Shown here one piece after another: positions 48,037 to 60,058 of a stretch of DNA of 64,000 bases. Made by a program: the position numbers and the translations under genes. Position 1 is the first letter of the stretch; the number at the start of each line of letters is the position of its first letter. The notes under the pieces were generated by a model. That model had not been told where the DNA came from. It made no database searches and saw only the letters and a list, made by a program, of their open reading frames with translations. This stretch comes from Carnegiea gigantea (lineage: Eukaryota > Streptophyta > Magnoliopsida > Caryophyllales > Cactaceae). The stretch lies in assembly GCA_029747015.1 (NCBI GenBank), contig JAKOGI010000329.1:625001-689000 (forward strand). The letters run 5' to 3'.

Positions 48037-49020
48037 GTGTAATTGTTATATTTTGAAATCATATATGTTAATTTTGTATGTGTTCTTAACTTTCATAAAA
48101 TTAAATTCTGAAGCATATTTAATTTGGATAATTTATTTAATTTATTTTTTTTGTAAAATATGGATGTGAATTATGTTAATTTTTAATTTTATTTGTAAAG
48201 TGTATTAATTTGAATAAGTGCAGTAAAATATGATAAGTATGTACATTTATAAAATTATATAATTATTATAAAATGTTGAAGTATATAAAACATGTGTAAT
48301 GTGTTTTGTTTTAGTGAACACTTTAAATTTCCTGTTTGTTTTTTGTTTGATTTGTGATATATATTAATGTTTTGTAAGTATGTGAAGTGTATGTGTGTTT
48401 GAGGTATGTATAATGTTTTGTATGATTTGTTCGATATGTTAAGATTTATCTTTTATTTTTGTAATATTGAGGTATGTTAAGCATGTATTAATTGAAGTTT
48501 GCTCATTATGTTAATTAATGTATTATATTTTATTATTTTTGTTTGGGTTTATTTATTTGGACGAAGTACGAAATAAATAATTTTATTTGTGTTTGATGCT
48601 TAGTTACATTTATTTTCACAAATAATATAGTCAAGTGAAACATTGGTGAATAATTTAAGTATGTTAAGTATTTTTTTTTTTGTTTGATTTGTTGTGTATA
48701 TTAATTATTGGGAAGTACGTGAAGAATATTTTTGTTTGAGGTATGATTAATTTTTTGTTTGATTTGTTAAGTATTTTTATCTTATCCTTTGGATAATAGT
48801 ATTTTGTTTGTTTGATTTGTTTATTTGAATGAAGTGTGAAATAAATTATGTAATTTGCGTTTGATGCTTAATTAGGTGTATTATGATATATTTAATAGTT
48901 CTATTAAATATATTTTTATGTAATACACATATATATGTTGAACTGGTCAAATAGATTTTTAAAAGATATTTATTGCAATTAATTGTAGTTTACATAACAA
49001 TTCAGGCAATCATATTAGTA
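48037..49020. repeat. CACTA 5' region, second copy of internal duplication
   Basis: Continues the block begun at 40156 and aligns to 39157-39990 in order. AT-rich and non-coding, ending just before the transposase start. Confidence 0.6.
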
Positions 49021-49024
49021 ACAT

Positions 49025-52000
49025 ATGGATGGGCCATTGCATCGTCAATGGATGTATAGGAGAAGAAATCCTGATGGACATGGGCTTAGAGATGAGTGGT
49101 TGATGGGAGTTAATATGTTTGATGAATTTGCACGAAATCAGGAGGAGTATAGAGTTAATGAAGTTTATAGATGTCCATGTGTAAAGTGCAAGAATATGCA
49201 ATATTTCACACCTGATGTTGTAAAGTTTCATTTGTATAGAAATGGGTTTGTGAAGAATTATTAGTATTGGAGAAGTCATGGGGAAGAAGATAATTCGGAA
49301 GTAGGGGGTGCAAGTAGTTCACATTCTATGAATTTTGATTACGATCACAATGATCATAATCGTATGGAGAACATGCTTCATGTTGCCTTCCAAACTAATG
49401 AAATAAACATGAGTAGCCATCATGACACAAATCCTGATGCATTTTACACTATGCTTGAATCTGCCCAAAGACCGTTGTATGAAGGATGTAACATAACTGA
49501 ACTTGAAACATCTGTGATACTACTTAGCATTCAATCGGGGCACAACATGTCTCAACGTTGTTTCAACAAAGTTGTTGGCCTGATGAAAGATATATGCCCT
49601 TCTGAAAGTGGAATTCCAAAAATTATCGTGAGCAGCTCAGAAAAGTGAGAGATTTAGGCATGGATGTTCAGGAAATTGATTATTGTCCGAACGGTTGCAT
49701 GTTTTATTATAAGCAGGATGAAGGTTTGTCCGCATACAAATTTTGTGGACATGCAAGATAATTATCAAAGAACTCCAACCAACGAAGTCATAAGGATGTT
49801 TCATGTGCTAAAATGTACTACCTACCTTTAATCCCAGATTGCAACGACTGTATGTCTCAAAAAAGACCGCCGTCCACATGAGATAGCATCATGAGCACCG
49901 CTAAGAATCGAGTGTTCTCAGGCATCCGTCGGATGAATTAGCTTGGAAGCATTTCCACCAAAAGTATCCAAATTTTGCAGCGAAACCTCGGAATGTAAGG
50001 TTAGGTCTTTGTGCTGATGGTTTCACACCATTTTCCATATCTGGAAGACCGTATTCTGTGTGTCCAATTGTTGTTGCATCTTATAACTTGCCTCCAAATA
50101 TATGTATGATCACTCCATACATGTTTTTAAGTTGTATTATTCCGAGTCCAACAAATCCGAAGAATAGGATTGATGTGTACTTGCAACACTTAATTGATGA
50201 GTTGAAAATTCTGTGGGATGTTGGGGTGGTTACATTTGATGTTTCATGTGGAAAAACTTTTAGATTGCATGCTGCGTTGATGTAGACAATTAATGATTTT
50301 TCCGCCTATGATATGTTATCCGGTTGAAGTACTCATGGGTTGTTAGCATGTCCAGTTTGTATGCACCAAAATTGTGCATTCTAGTTACAGCATGGACGAA
50401 AGTCATCTTGGTTCGATTGCCATCGCCGGTTCTTGCCTCGGAATCATTGTTTTAGAGCTAATAAAGTTGCTTTTTGTAAAGGGAAAGCATACACGGCCTC
50501 CCCAAAGGATTTCTGGTGAAATGTTATCTGATATAGTATCGACATTGCCTAAAGTGACTACAAATGTAAATTTTCAAATTCCAGAATTTGAGGAAAATGA
50601 ACATAACTAGACAAAGCAAAGTATCTTTTGGGAGTTGCCTTATTGAAAGTATCAACTTCTGAGGTATAACCTTGATGTTATGCATATTGAGAAAAATTTC
50701 AGTGAAAATATTATAAACACAGTGATAGATGTTCCGGGAAAAACAAAGGATGATATCAAAGCAAGAATGGATATGTCTACTCTGTGTAGTAGGCAAGAGT
50801 TGAACTTGACTACAAGAGGGTCCACTGATAGATTGTGTAAGCCAAAAGTTAAGTTCGCACTGTCGTTGCCTCAAAAAAGGGCTGTCTGTCAATAGTTGCG
50901 GGAGGTTCATGTGCCTGATGGTTATTGTTCTAATGTGGAAAATTGGGTGGATCCATCTAACACAAAGTTACAAAATATGAAAAGTCATGATCATCATGTA
51001 TTTTTAGAGAATCTTCTTCCAGTAGCTTTTACTGCTTTTCTAGAAGATGTTTTGGGACCCTTGGTCGAATTGAGTCAATTTTTCAAGAATCTATGCTCCA
51101 GTGAGTTACATGTTAGCATGCTTGAAGAGATGAACAAGAACATTGCTATAATTCTTTGTAAATTAGAGACAATTTTCCCTCTTGGTTTTTGGAATGTCAT
51201 GAAACATTTACCCATTCATTTAGCCGAAGAACCTTTGTTGGGTGGTCTAGTTCAATATTGATGGATGTATCCTTTTGAGAGGTATTTTGGCTGGTTGAAG
51301 CCTACGGCAAAGAACAAAGCTCGTGTAGAGGCATTTATGGTTCACGCATACTTAGCATTTGAGATTAAACACTTCGCTGAGTATTATTTTCAGTCAAGTT
51401 TGCATTGCCCAAATATTGGGCGTAATGAGGGTAGACAACAACTCGAATCACAAATGCCAACTCTGTCGGTGTTCAACCGTAAGGGTACTCCATTTGAAAA
51501 TTAAGGAAAAATATATCTTACTGACCCGGAGTACCATGTCCCTCGCCTTCACATTTTACTGAATTGTGATGAAGTGCAACCATATTTGGAGTAAGTATAT
51601 CAGTTACTGAAAGTTTCATTTGAATACTTAATAATTATTGAGTAATTAAATAATTTCATTCGTGAAATAATACAGTTGGTTCAGACATCAATTTCGTGAT
51701 CATAATTCAAATGCGAGTGATGTGGAAGTTGACTTGTTTATCGAGGCAAATTTTGCACAATGATTTGAGTATAATGTAAGTAATTTTTCATAACTAATCT
51801 TCAATTCCTACAAGATATTTTTGTAACTCTAAAGAGATTTACCTTCTTTTTTCTTCCTAGGTTAATTCTTACTGGGTGTTGAATGATGAGAGGCAAGATT
51901 TTTTAGTGATCTTATCTCATGAACCCATTATGGTTGTCGAATGCTTTTCTGGGTATAAAGTTAATAGTTATCGGTTTCATACCAAGGTTAGAAATGAAGG

Positions 52001-52649
52001 TAAAGCCACATATAATTGTGACGTGTGTGTCAAAGGAGTTGGCGAAGGTGATGAAGTATCAGGGGATTACCATGGCATACTCCATATAATTATTCGTGTT
52101 GAATTTACGGGTGAACCAATTTAAAAATGTGTAGTTTTTAATGGTGAGTGGTTTGACCCGGATGTTCTTCGGGGGCTACGTTATCCTAAATTTACCCCAT
52201 ATCTCGAGGTTAATCATATCAGACATTACAGAAAGTTTGACCCATTTATATTTGCTGATACTGCAACCCAAGTAGTGTATTTTAAGTACTCTAAGGGGAA
52301 ATCAGGAAAAGCGAATTGGTGGGTAGCCGTACCGAACAAATCTCGCGGTGCCCCTAAAGATAAGGATAATCTAAAACTTGCCTATCAACAGTTAGGAATA
52401 ACAACTATGAATGTGTATAACGTAATAGCCACAACATTAGTCGACGAAACTGCACAAGCTGATGATGTTGATGGACATGATTGGGGTGATGCTCATGATG
52501 GAAATGGTGAACAGGATGATGATGATGAAGAGGATGAAGAAGGTGAATGGGAGGATGAAGCTGAAGACACTGATGATGACGATGATGAAGAAAATATGAC
52601 ATTGCAAAGTGATGATAATGACGATGATGATGTGTCCCACAATGACTGA
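49025..52649 (+). pseudogene. CACTA TNPD-type transposase (Transposase_21)
   Basis: Domains in order: transposase-associated domain at 49025-49300 (MDGPLHRQWMYRR, CPCVKCKN, 'VVKFHLYRNGFVKNY'); Transposase_21 core at about 49370-50640 ('ILWDVGVVTFDVS', 'TINDFSAYDMLSG', 'ACPVCMHQN', 'HRRFLPRNHCFR'); DUF4218-like at 50896-51400 ('SHDHHVFLENLLPVAF', 'WMYPFERYFGWLK'); DUF4216-like at 51876-52330 ('HEPIMVVECFSGYK', 'KANWWVAVPNKSRG'); and an acidic Asp/Glu tail at 52470-52649. Breaks include a TAG after HAALM (50283-50285), where TGG is expected, and a TGA at 51259-51261 before WMYPFE, where CGA is expected. Further frameshifts exist. Short intron-like gaps at about 51592-51675 and 51777-51860 may be real introns. 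Confidence 0.85.
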
Positions 52650-52806
52650 TTTAATTTTTTAGTTGTATTGATTCTTATGCATGTGTATGTAATTTTTTTA
52701 ATTGCAAGTTAGGAAAAACAATTATATATATGTACTGTAATTTTTCACTGACAATACTGTGAATATTTACACTGTTGTATTTTTTTATTTTGTTCTTATT
52801 TATTAG

Positions 52807-54622
52807 ATGTCTGGACTCAATAGTGGACGTGATCATGGTCGAACAGTTAGGAATGATGCGGGTAGAGGAGCACCACAACCAACCCCACAGTATGATCCTG
52901 TTGATCAAAACTATGAAACAAACACCTTTAGTGGAATGTTTGGAGGTTTTCTTGATCCAACTCAACCATTCGAAAATTATTTTGGTAGTATGAATGAGCA
53001 GCTCCATATGCAACCACCTTTTTTGGTGCGGGTATGCAGTCACCAATCGAACCCAATATTCCTCACATGGGTGGTACTTCAGCTACTCCATTACTTTATC
53101 AACAGTTTGGCACTGTTAGTTCACATTTCAACAGTAATCAGATTATGAGGCAACCTAGAATGTCAAGTCACTCAGTGCACAACGAAGGGGTCCAAAATGA
53201 AGGGATAGGAAGAGATAGACATAATCCTGCACCTGATAGAGAAATTGTAAGCACCAGTAATAATATATAACGTGAAGGTGACACGTAAATTCATTACAAA
53301 CTTCTAACTTCTTCAGTAATCATATTCTTTTAATGCCTACAGTAATTAATTTTAACAAATTCTTTTTCTGTTCTTAATTTTGTTCCATATCAGGGCGTAG
53401 TTCAGAAAATTGTTGAAAATTTTACAGGTAAGTACCCACGTCCTTGGACCACGTGGGGGGAAGCTCCACAATCTCAGAGAGATATATGGTTTAATGAGTT
53501 CAAGGTTAATTTTCTGTACAACGAATTTAGAAGTCGTCATTGGATTGTTTGAGATGTTTAAGTACTAATATACTTCAACTTTGACACAGAAACACTACTA
53601 CTGGCATCCAGACAATGAAATTTAGATACGGCGTAACTTTGAGTACAGAGGTGCAACTCGACTTAGGGACATTCTTGGATATGTCAGGAAGTACAACAAA
53701 AAGACGAAGTGGTTACCACTAGTGTTTGGAATGAGATGCTTAAACCTTGGAGTGAGGATGACAAGTTTAAGAAATTGAGTCAACAAAATAAAAAGAATAG
53801 ATTGAGTGATACTGAAGGTTTTGGTCCTTCGTTACATACATGTGGCTCAATTCCGATTAGTGAAAGGAAAAGGCGCCTGGTAAGGAATGTGATTATTAAT
53901 AAGCGTATTTCTTATATATAATGTATGGTATGGATTGAGGTTTTCATTCTTGTTTATATTTAATTGCTCATTATTTTTTTTTTTCCTTTAGGCTAAAGCA
54001 TTAGGTAGGGAACTCACATGTGAGGACTTGTTTAAGGACACTCACTGTAAGGTGAAAGATAAAATTTTTGTAGATCAAAAATCTGCAAAAAAATATGTAA
54101 GTTTGGCACATTTTATTCAGAGATTATTCATATGTTATAATTGTAGGTTTAGTATGAAATAGTTTTATTTTTGACAATTTTCGAGAGGATCATCACAAGA
54201 AATGGCAGGAGTACTCTCAAGCTGTAACTCAAGAGGGCTCCCAACTGTCACCTATGACCCAAAAAGAGTTTTGGATTAAAGAAAATCTGGGCAAAAAAGG
54301 CCATATATACGGTTTTGGTACGGAAGGGGTTAACTTGAAGAAATCAGCTACAATTGCTGCTGCACGTCACTCACCAGCTAAGCATTTTGATCCAAGAGAG
54401 CAAGCACAACTCCTCAATCAGAGCATAACCAAGCAAGTAGAGGTTATAAATCAAATTGGTAAGAAACAGGGAAAGATAGAGCGCATGCTGAAAAAAGTTT
54501 TAAGATATTTTAAAGGACAAAGTGCAGGTTCTTTCAGCCACATCAACTTGAACCCTGATGATGAAGAGGACTTCCAAAATGACAATGACGATAATCCCAC
54601 AAATTTGTCTGACTCTGATTAG
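52807..54622 (+). pseudogene. CACTA second gene, Transposase_24 type
   Basis: Several exons/pieces: 52807-53030 (Gly/Pro/Gln-rich N-terminus), 53395-53550 ('KYPRPWTTWGEAPQSQRDIWFNEF'), 53590-53920 (HPDNE, 'RDILGYVRKYNKKTKW', 'LSQQNKKNRLSDTEGFGPSLHTCGS'), 53990-54100 ('LGRELTCEDLFKDTH') and 54190-54622 ('KKWQEYSQAVTQEGSQLSPMTQKEFW'), followed by a coiled-coil-like 'NQSITKQVEVINQIGKKQGK'. This is the plant Ptta/En/Spm Transposase_24 pattern. In such elements it is the accessory DNA-binding partner of the TNPD protein. Stops and a frame change (after 53030) suggest it is dead. Confidence 0.75.
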
Positions 54623-54844
54623 TTTATATGATTTGCGTGTAGTTTATGTGACCTGCGTATAGATCCGATCTGCGTGTAGATCCAAAACAATTGTATTTTA
54701 TGAATGTCGTGATTAATATTTAATTTAGCACCTTTTTTTGGCAGATATAAAACTTTATATTTGGTAATTATTACATACCGTAATATATTTAATTTTTAAA
54801 TTTTTGAGAACCAAAAATTTTTTTAAAATTTTTTTTTGAGGGGG

Positions 54845-55107
54845 TGGAAATTCCGACGGAATTTTCCATCGGAAATTCCGTCGGAATTTCCATCCCCTCT
54901 ACAAAACAGACTGCACCCAGAACCACTGTCCGACGGTATCACCGATGGGGATTTCCCGTCGGTCTCTGTCGGACTATTTTCTGCGACGAGCTGAATTTCG
55001 ACGGGACATTCCGCGTCATATTTTTCGTCGGAAAGTCATTTTTCCATCGGAAAAATATTCTTTTTCCATCAAAATTTCCGTCGCAGATTAGATGTATTTT
55101 TGTAGAG
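54845..55107. repeat. Right sub-terminal repeats and terminus of CACTA
   Basis: TTCCGACGGAA-like words in both orientations, ending TATTTTTGTAGAG near 55107. Confidence 0.75.
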
Positions 55108-55299
55108 AGAAAAATAAAAGGAAACTGAAAAAAAGTTGATGGCATAAGTTTTTCTCGAAAGAATCATCTGGTTAACTAAACTAGAAAGAAGAAAAAAGTT
55201 ATAGCTTTAATTTTAATTTAATTTTAGAATTTATAAAAAGCTGGATAACCGATTATTATTTTTTAGTTTTCTAGACTAGCATATGAACCAAGATATATT
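55108..55299. other. Spacer between CACTA and tandem array
   Basis: AT-rich. No feature seen. Confidence 0.5.
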
Positions 55300-57224
55300 A
55301 ACACATATTAGTTCAAATAGTTTAACAGCTATTCCCCTAAAATAAGGCCTCAAAATTGAAGTATTACGAGGGAAAATTTGTGTAGGAGAGATCAACGCCG
55401 TTGTACGTGAGCTAACTATCGCTCGACTTTGGTTGGAAAGTAGCTAAAATACCTAAAAAATCAAAGGGATAAATTGATCATCTGAACTACCACTTTAAAA
55501 GGAAGGAACAAAGAGCTATCTCAACCAAAAAAAAACGGGGAGGGGGGAAGAAGGAACAAACAAAGGGTGCAAGACCTTTTTTTTTAAAAAAAATAATGTG
55601 CTTAGTGGCTAATTACTAACTACAAATTTGGATGTTTCCCTTTGATATTGGCTCTATTAAATTGGCTCTACAAGATTCAAAAGAGAAAAAGTTAAAGACT
55701 AAAAAATTTGTTGATAAAATGTTAATTGGCCTTGCAATTCGAAAATTGGTTATCTAAATTAATTATTTAATATTGACCTTTACATTTTAGTTAAAATTTG
55801 ATTTTTTCTAAATTGAAAATTAAATTAACTCCAAAAGTAATTAATCAAAAATTTTGATTGTTTTTGTTAGATCGAAAATTTAGTCCTCCAAAACTTTTAT
55901 TGGAGCTCGTTCAGCAGTTTAGTTTACCTTTATTCGTTGCATAAGAAATGAACATGTTTTTCTCGTGCTCATTCAACGCTCGTATGTGCATGCAAACCGA
56001 CAATATGTATGTCTTGTGCACTGCCTATCCTGTAACAGGAAATTTTATATTGCTGCTATGTTGAACTCGAATCTAAAGTTGCTGCCAAGAATAATACCTG
56101 ATTTCTTTATTGAAAACGTGGTTCATTGGAGGTTTAGTCGAAAATTATGATGAAATTTCTAATAGAGCACCTTTTTGGCCGAAAATTATTTAAGGAAACT
56201 ACATTGGAGCGTTGGTTGAACATGTTCAAGGATTTCTTTTGTTCCTTAGAGAAGTTTATGAGTGATGACAAAGATTAGACATGTCAGTTAGGATGGGCAG
56301 GTTACATACGAGTCATATATGTTCGAATTTGGATAAAATGCGGATCGTGTGTATTTCGCATCTAGGTAAAATATGGACCGGTTTATTCTGATTTTTCGGG
56401 TTTTCGGTCAACTCAATCGGCTTAGAGTATCTTTTTCGTGAGTTATTTCTCCTTTTTCAAAAGGTAAAGACTCAACATATTTATTACTTAAAATGATTCG
56501 TATTTAAAGAATAAGCATTCTTTGTAGTTTCATAAATGTAAAGCATATTCAAACTTTTCAAAATGATATATGGATGTTATGCACTTGTGGGTAAAAAGTT
56601 GAGTCCCCTTTAGTTTGATATTTACAAGTTAGATTATTCAGTCTCCCTTCTGATTACCTAGACAAAGAGCTTCGGATTGATGTAAAATAGTAGCATTTGG
56701 TGCTATGTTTTTTTGAATTGGATCTGATGAAGACAAAGTAATTAGAAATTCGTATAAATTTCAATTTCAATTTATAAACAAAAAAATTTTAAAAATAACA
56801 AAATAACATGATAAAACGTTGATATAATTTACATGAATAGAAATTGAATTTACAGAATGGATACAAGTTATATAGAATTGAGTAACAAAGTAAAGGCCAA
56901 TCAATGAGGTTTCTCTTCTTCTTTTTTTTTTTTTTGTGTGATCACAAATGAAGTAAATTTATATCTATGAAACCAATTTAATTCTTTTGAAAAAGACACT
57001 GACCAATAAATAAAAAATATGTTTTACTAAGAAGTAATCTAGAGATAAGGATATACATGGAATTTTACCAAACATCTTTCATAGAAACGGCTAATTGTAT
57101 CAAACAATTTTTCTACAAGCAGCTAATTCAAATAGCTAATGCAAATAACTAACAGCTAACTCAAACAACTTATACAAATAACTAATAGCTAACAACTAAC
57201 AATTATTTGCCAAACAGGACCATC
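55300..57224. repeat. Tandem unit 1 (about 1.9 kb)
   Basis: Starts 'acacatattagttcaaatag'. Landmarks shared in order with units 2 and 3: 'aaataaggcctcaaa', 'gggaaaatttgtg', 'cgactttggttggaaagt', 'atttggatgtttccctttga', 'gatcgaaaatttagt', a coding-like stretch (55920-56140) and 'gattagacatgtcagttagg'. Units 1 and 2 also share a tail rich in 'agctaa'/'aactaacag' words, ending 'aattatttgccaaacagga'. Unit 2 begins directly after this tail. Confidence 0.8.
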
Positions 57225-59025
57225 AACACATATTAGTTCAAATAGTTTGACAACTATACCCCTTAAATAAGGTCTCAAATTGAAATCTTACAAGGGAAAA
57301 TTTGTGAGCTCGACTTTGGTTGGAAAGTCACTAAAATACCTAAAAAAACAAAGGCCTAAATTGATCATTTGAGAACTTTTGTACATAGCCAAATGCACGA
57401 CTTATTCAAAAGGAAAGAACAAAGAGCTATCTCAAAAAAAGGGGGGAAAGAAGGGACCAACAAAGGGTGCAAGACCTTTAAAAAAAAAAAAAAAAGTGCT
57501 CATAGGCTTATTGCTAGCTATAAATTTGGATGTTTCCCTTTGACCTTGGCTCTATAAAATTGGCTCCACAAGATTCAAATAGAGAAAAAGCTAAAGACTA
57601 ATAAATTTATTGATAAAAGGTTAATTGGCCTCGCAAATTTGAAAATTGGTTCTATAAACTAATTATTTAATATTGACCTTTACATTTTAGTTATAATTTG
57701 ATTTTTGCTGAACTAAAAATTAAATTAACTACAAAAGTAATTAATTAAAAATGTTGATTATTTTTGTTAGATCGAAAATTTAGTTCTTATTGGCGTTCGT
57801 CTGGCCAGTTTTGCTTTCCTTTACTCATTGGATAAGAAATGAAGATGTTTTTCTCATGCTCATGCGACACTTGTATGCGCATACAAACTGGCAATATGTA
57901 TGTCTTGTGCACTTCCTATCTTGCAACAAGAAATTTTATGTTGTTCATATGTTGAACTTGAAGCTAAAGTTGCTACCAAGAACAATACCGGATTTCTGCA
58001 TTGAAAACGTGCCTCATTAGAAGTTTAGTCAAAAATGCTGATGACATTTCTAACAGAGCACCTTTGTGGTCGAAAATTATTTAAGTAAAGAACATTAAAA
58101 CGTTGGTTGAACATGTTCGAGGATTTTTTTTGTTCCTTAGAGAAGTTTATTAGTGATGATAAAGATTAGACATGTTAGTATATTTAGGAAAAATATGGAC
58201 GGGTATATTTCGATTTATGGGTTGCGGGTCAACTCAACAAGTTTAGAGCGACCTTCTATGCGTTCATTCTCTTTTGTCAAAAAGTTAAAAAATCAGCATA
58301 TTTATTACTTAAAATCATTCATGGTTAATGAGTAAGCATTATTTGTAGCTTCATAAATGTAAAGCATATTCAAACTTTTCAGTATGATATGTGGATGTCA
58401 TGTACTTGTGGCCAAAAAGTTGAGTCCCTTTAGTTTGATATTTATAATTTAGATTATTCAATCCCCCTTCTGATTACCAAGACCAGGAGCTTTGGATCGA
58501 TGCAAAACAGTAGCATTTGGTACTATGTTTTTTATGAATTGAATCTAGCGAAGACAAAGTTATTAAAAATTCGTATAAATTTCAATTTCAATTTATAAAC
58601 CAAAAAAATTTTAAAATAACAAAGTAACATTATAAAACATTGACATTGTTTACATAAGCAAAAATGAAGATACACAATGAATACAAGTTATGTGGAATTC
58701 AGTAAGAAAGTAAAGTCTTATCAATGAGGTTTCTCATCTTTTTTTGTGATTACAAATGAAGTTAATTTATATGTATGACACCAATTTAATTCTTTTGAAA
58801 AGGAAATTGATCAATAAACAAAAAATATGTTTTCTTAAGAAGTAATATGGAGATATGGATATAAATGGAACTATACTAAATATATTTCTTAAAAACAACT
58901 AACTTTACCAAACGGTTTTTATACAAATAGCTAATTCAAATAGCTAATACAAATTGCTGACTCAATTAGCTAACAGCTAGCACAAATAGCTAACAACTAA
59001 CAGCTATTTGCCAAATAGAGCCATT
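57225..59025. repeat. Tandem unit 2 (about 1.8 kb)
   Basis: Same order of landmarks as unit 1, with substitutions and indels throughout. Its coding-like stretch (57790-58020, 76 aa) reads 'HWIRNEDVFLMLMRHLYAHT' and continues 'QYVCLVHFLSCNKKFYV'. Confidence 0.8.
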
Positions 59026-60058
59026 AACACATATTGTTCAGATAATTTAAAAACTATTCCCTTAAATAAGGTCTCAAATTAAAATCTTATGCTAGAAAAT
59101 TTGTGCATGAGAGATCAATCCCTTTGTGCGTCAACCAACTATACTGTGACTCTAGTTGGAAAGTGCCTAAAATACTGAAAAAAAGAAAGGTCTAAATTGA
59201 TCAATTGAGAACGTCTGTGCAAAGCAAAATGCACTACTTGTTCAAGTGGAATGAACAAAGAGCTATATCCAAGAAAAAAAAAAAGGAAACAAGGAACAAA
59301 CAAAGGATGCAAAACCTTTCTTAAAAAAAAGTTGTGCTTTGGGGCTAATTGGTACCTATAAATTTGGATGTTTCCCTTTGACGTTGGCTCTACAAAATTA
59401 GCTCTACAAGATTCAAATAGAGAAAAAGCTAAAGACTAATAAATTTATTGATAGAAGGTTAATTGGCCTTGCAATTCGGAAATTAGTTATCTAAATTAAT
59501 TATTTAACATTGACCTTTACATTTTAGTTACAATTTGATTTTTGCTGAACTAAAAATTAAATTAGCTGCAATTGTAATTATGAAAGATTTTGATTATTTT
59601 TGCTAGATCGAAAATTTAGTTCTCCAAAACTTTTATTGATGTTTGTCCGGCCAATTTTGCTTACCTTCATTCGTTGCATAAGAAGTGAAGATTTTTTTCA
59701 CATGCTTATGCGACGCTTGTATATGCATACAAACCGACAATATGCATGTCTTGTGCGCTACCTATCTTGCAATAGGAAATTTTATGTTGTTGGACGTTGA
59801 ACTTGAAGCTAAAGTTGCTGCCAACAGTAATACCTAATTTCTTCATTCAAAACGCGCCTCATTAGACGTTCAGTCAAAAATTCTGATGAAATTTCTACTA
59901 GAGCACCTTTGTGGTCAAAAATTATTTAAGGAAACTACATTGGAATGCTGGTTGAACATGTTCGAGGATTTCTTTTGTTCCTTGGAGAAGTTCATTAGTG
60001 ATGATAAAGATTAGACATGTCAGTTAGGACTGGTTGAGGGTAGATACGAGTCAGGTAT
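59026..60058. repeat. Tandem unit 3, cut by Gypsy insertion
   Basis: Matches the first kilobase of unit 1, up to 'tacgagtca'. It then stops exactly where the Gypsy LTR (TGATAAGTGC) begins. The rest of the unit should lie beyond the right edge of the window. Confidence 0.75.

Larger units (their letters stand above)
40170..48041 (-). mobile_element. Composite Copia/TRIM insertion in CACTA
   Basis: Both outer ends are flanked by GTGTA (40170-40174 and 48037-48041), and the CACTA sequence is collinear across the gap. The left end is a Copia LTR (40175-40470); the right end is a TRIM LTR (47882-48036). Between them, on the minus strand, are Copia RNase H, RT, integrase, protease and gag remnants, an AT-rich motif array, a GC-rich island and a head-to-head TRIM pair. 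A Copia LTR partner at the right end is not found. Confidence 0.65.
38616..55107 (+). mobile_element. CACTA (En/Spm) DNA transposon, interrupted and decayed
   Basis: Sub-terminal zones at 38690-38850 and 54845-55085 are crowded with TCCGACGGAA / TTCCGTCGGA words in both orientations. The right end TATTTTTGTAGAG resembles the reverse of a CACTACAAAAATA terminus. The left end near 38616 (catccacaaaaaaaa) is weaker. Inside are a TNPD-type transposase (49025-52649) and a Transposase_24-type gene (52807-54622). A 7.9-kb retroelement composite (40175-48036) is inserted in the 5' non-coding part. Without it the element is about 8.6 kb. Both genes carry stops. Confidence 0.85.

Noticed and set aside
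52405..52640. His/Ile-rich minus-strand frames
   Set aside because: Antisense of the Asp/Glu-rich (GAT repeat) tail of the CACTA transposase.
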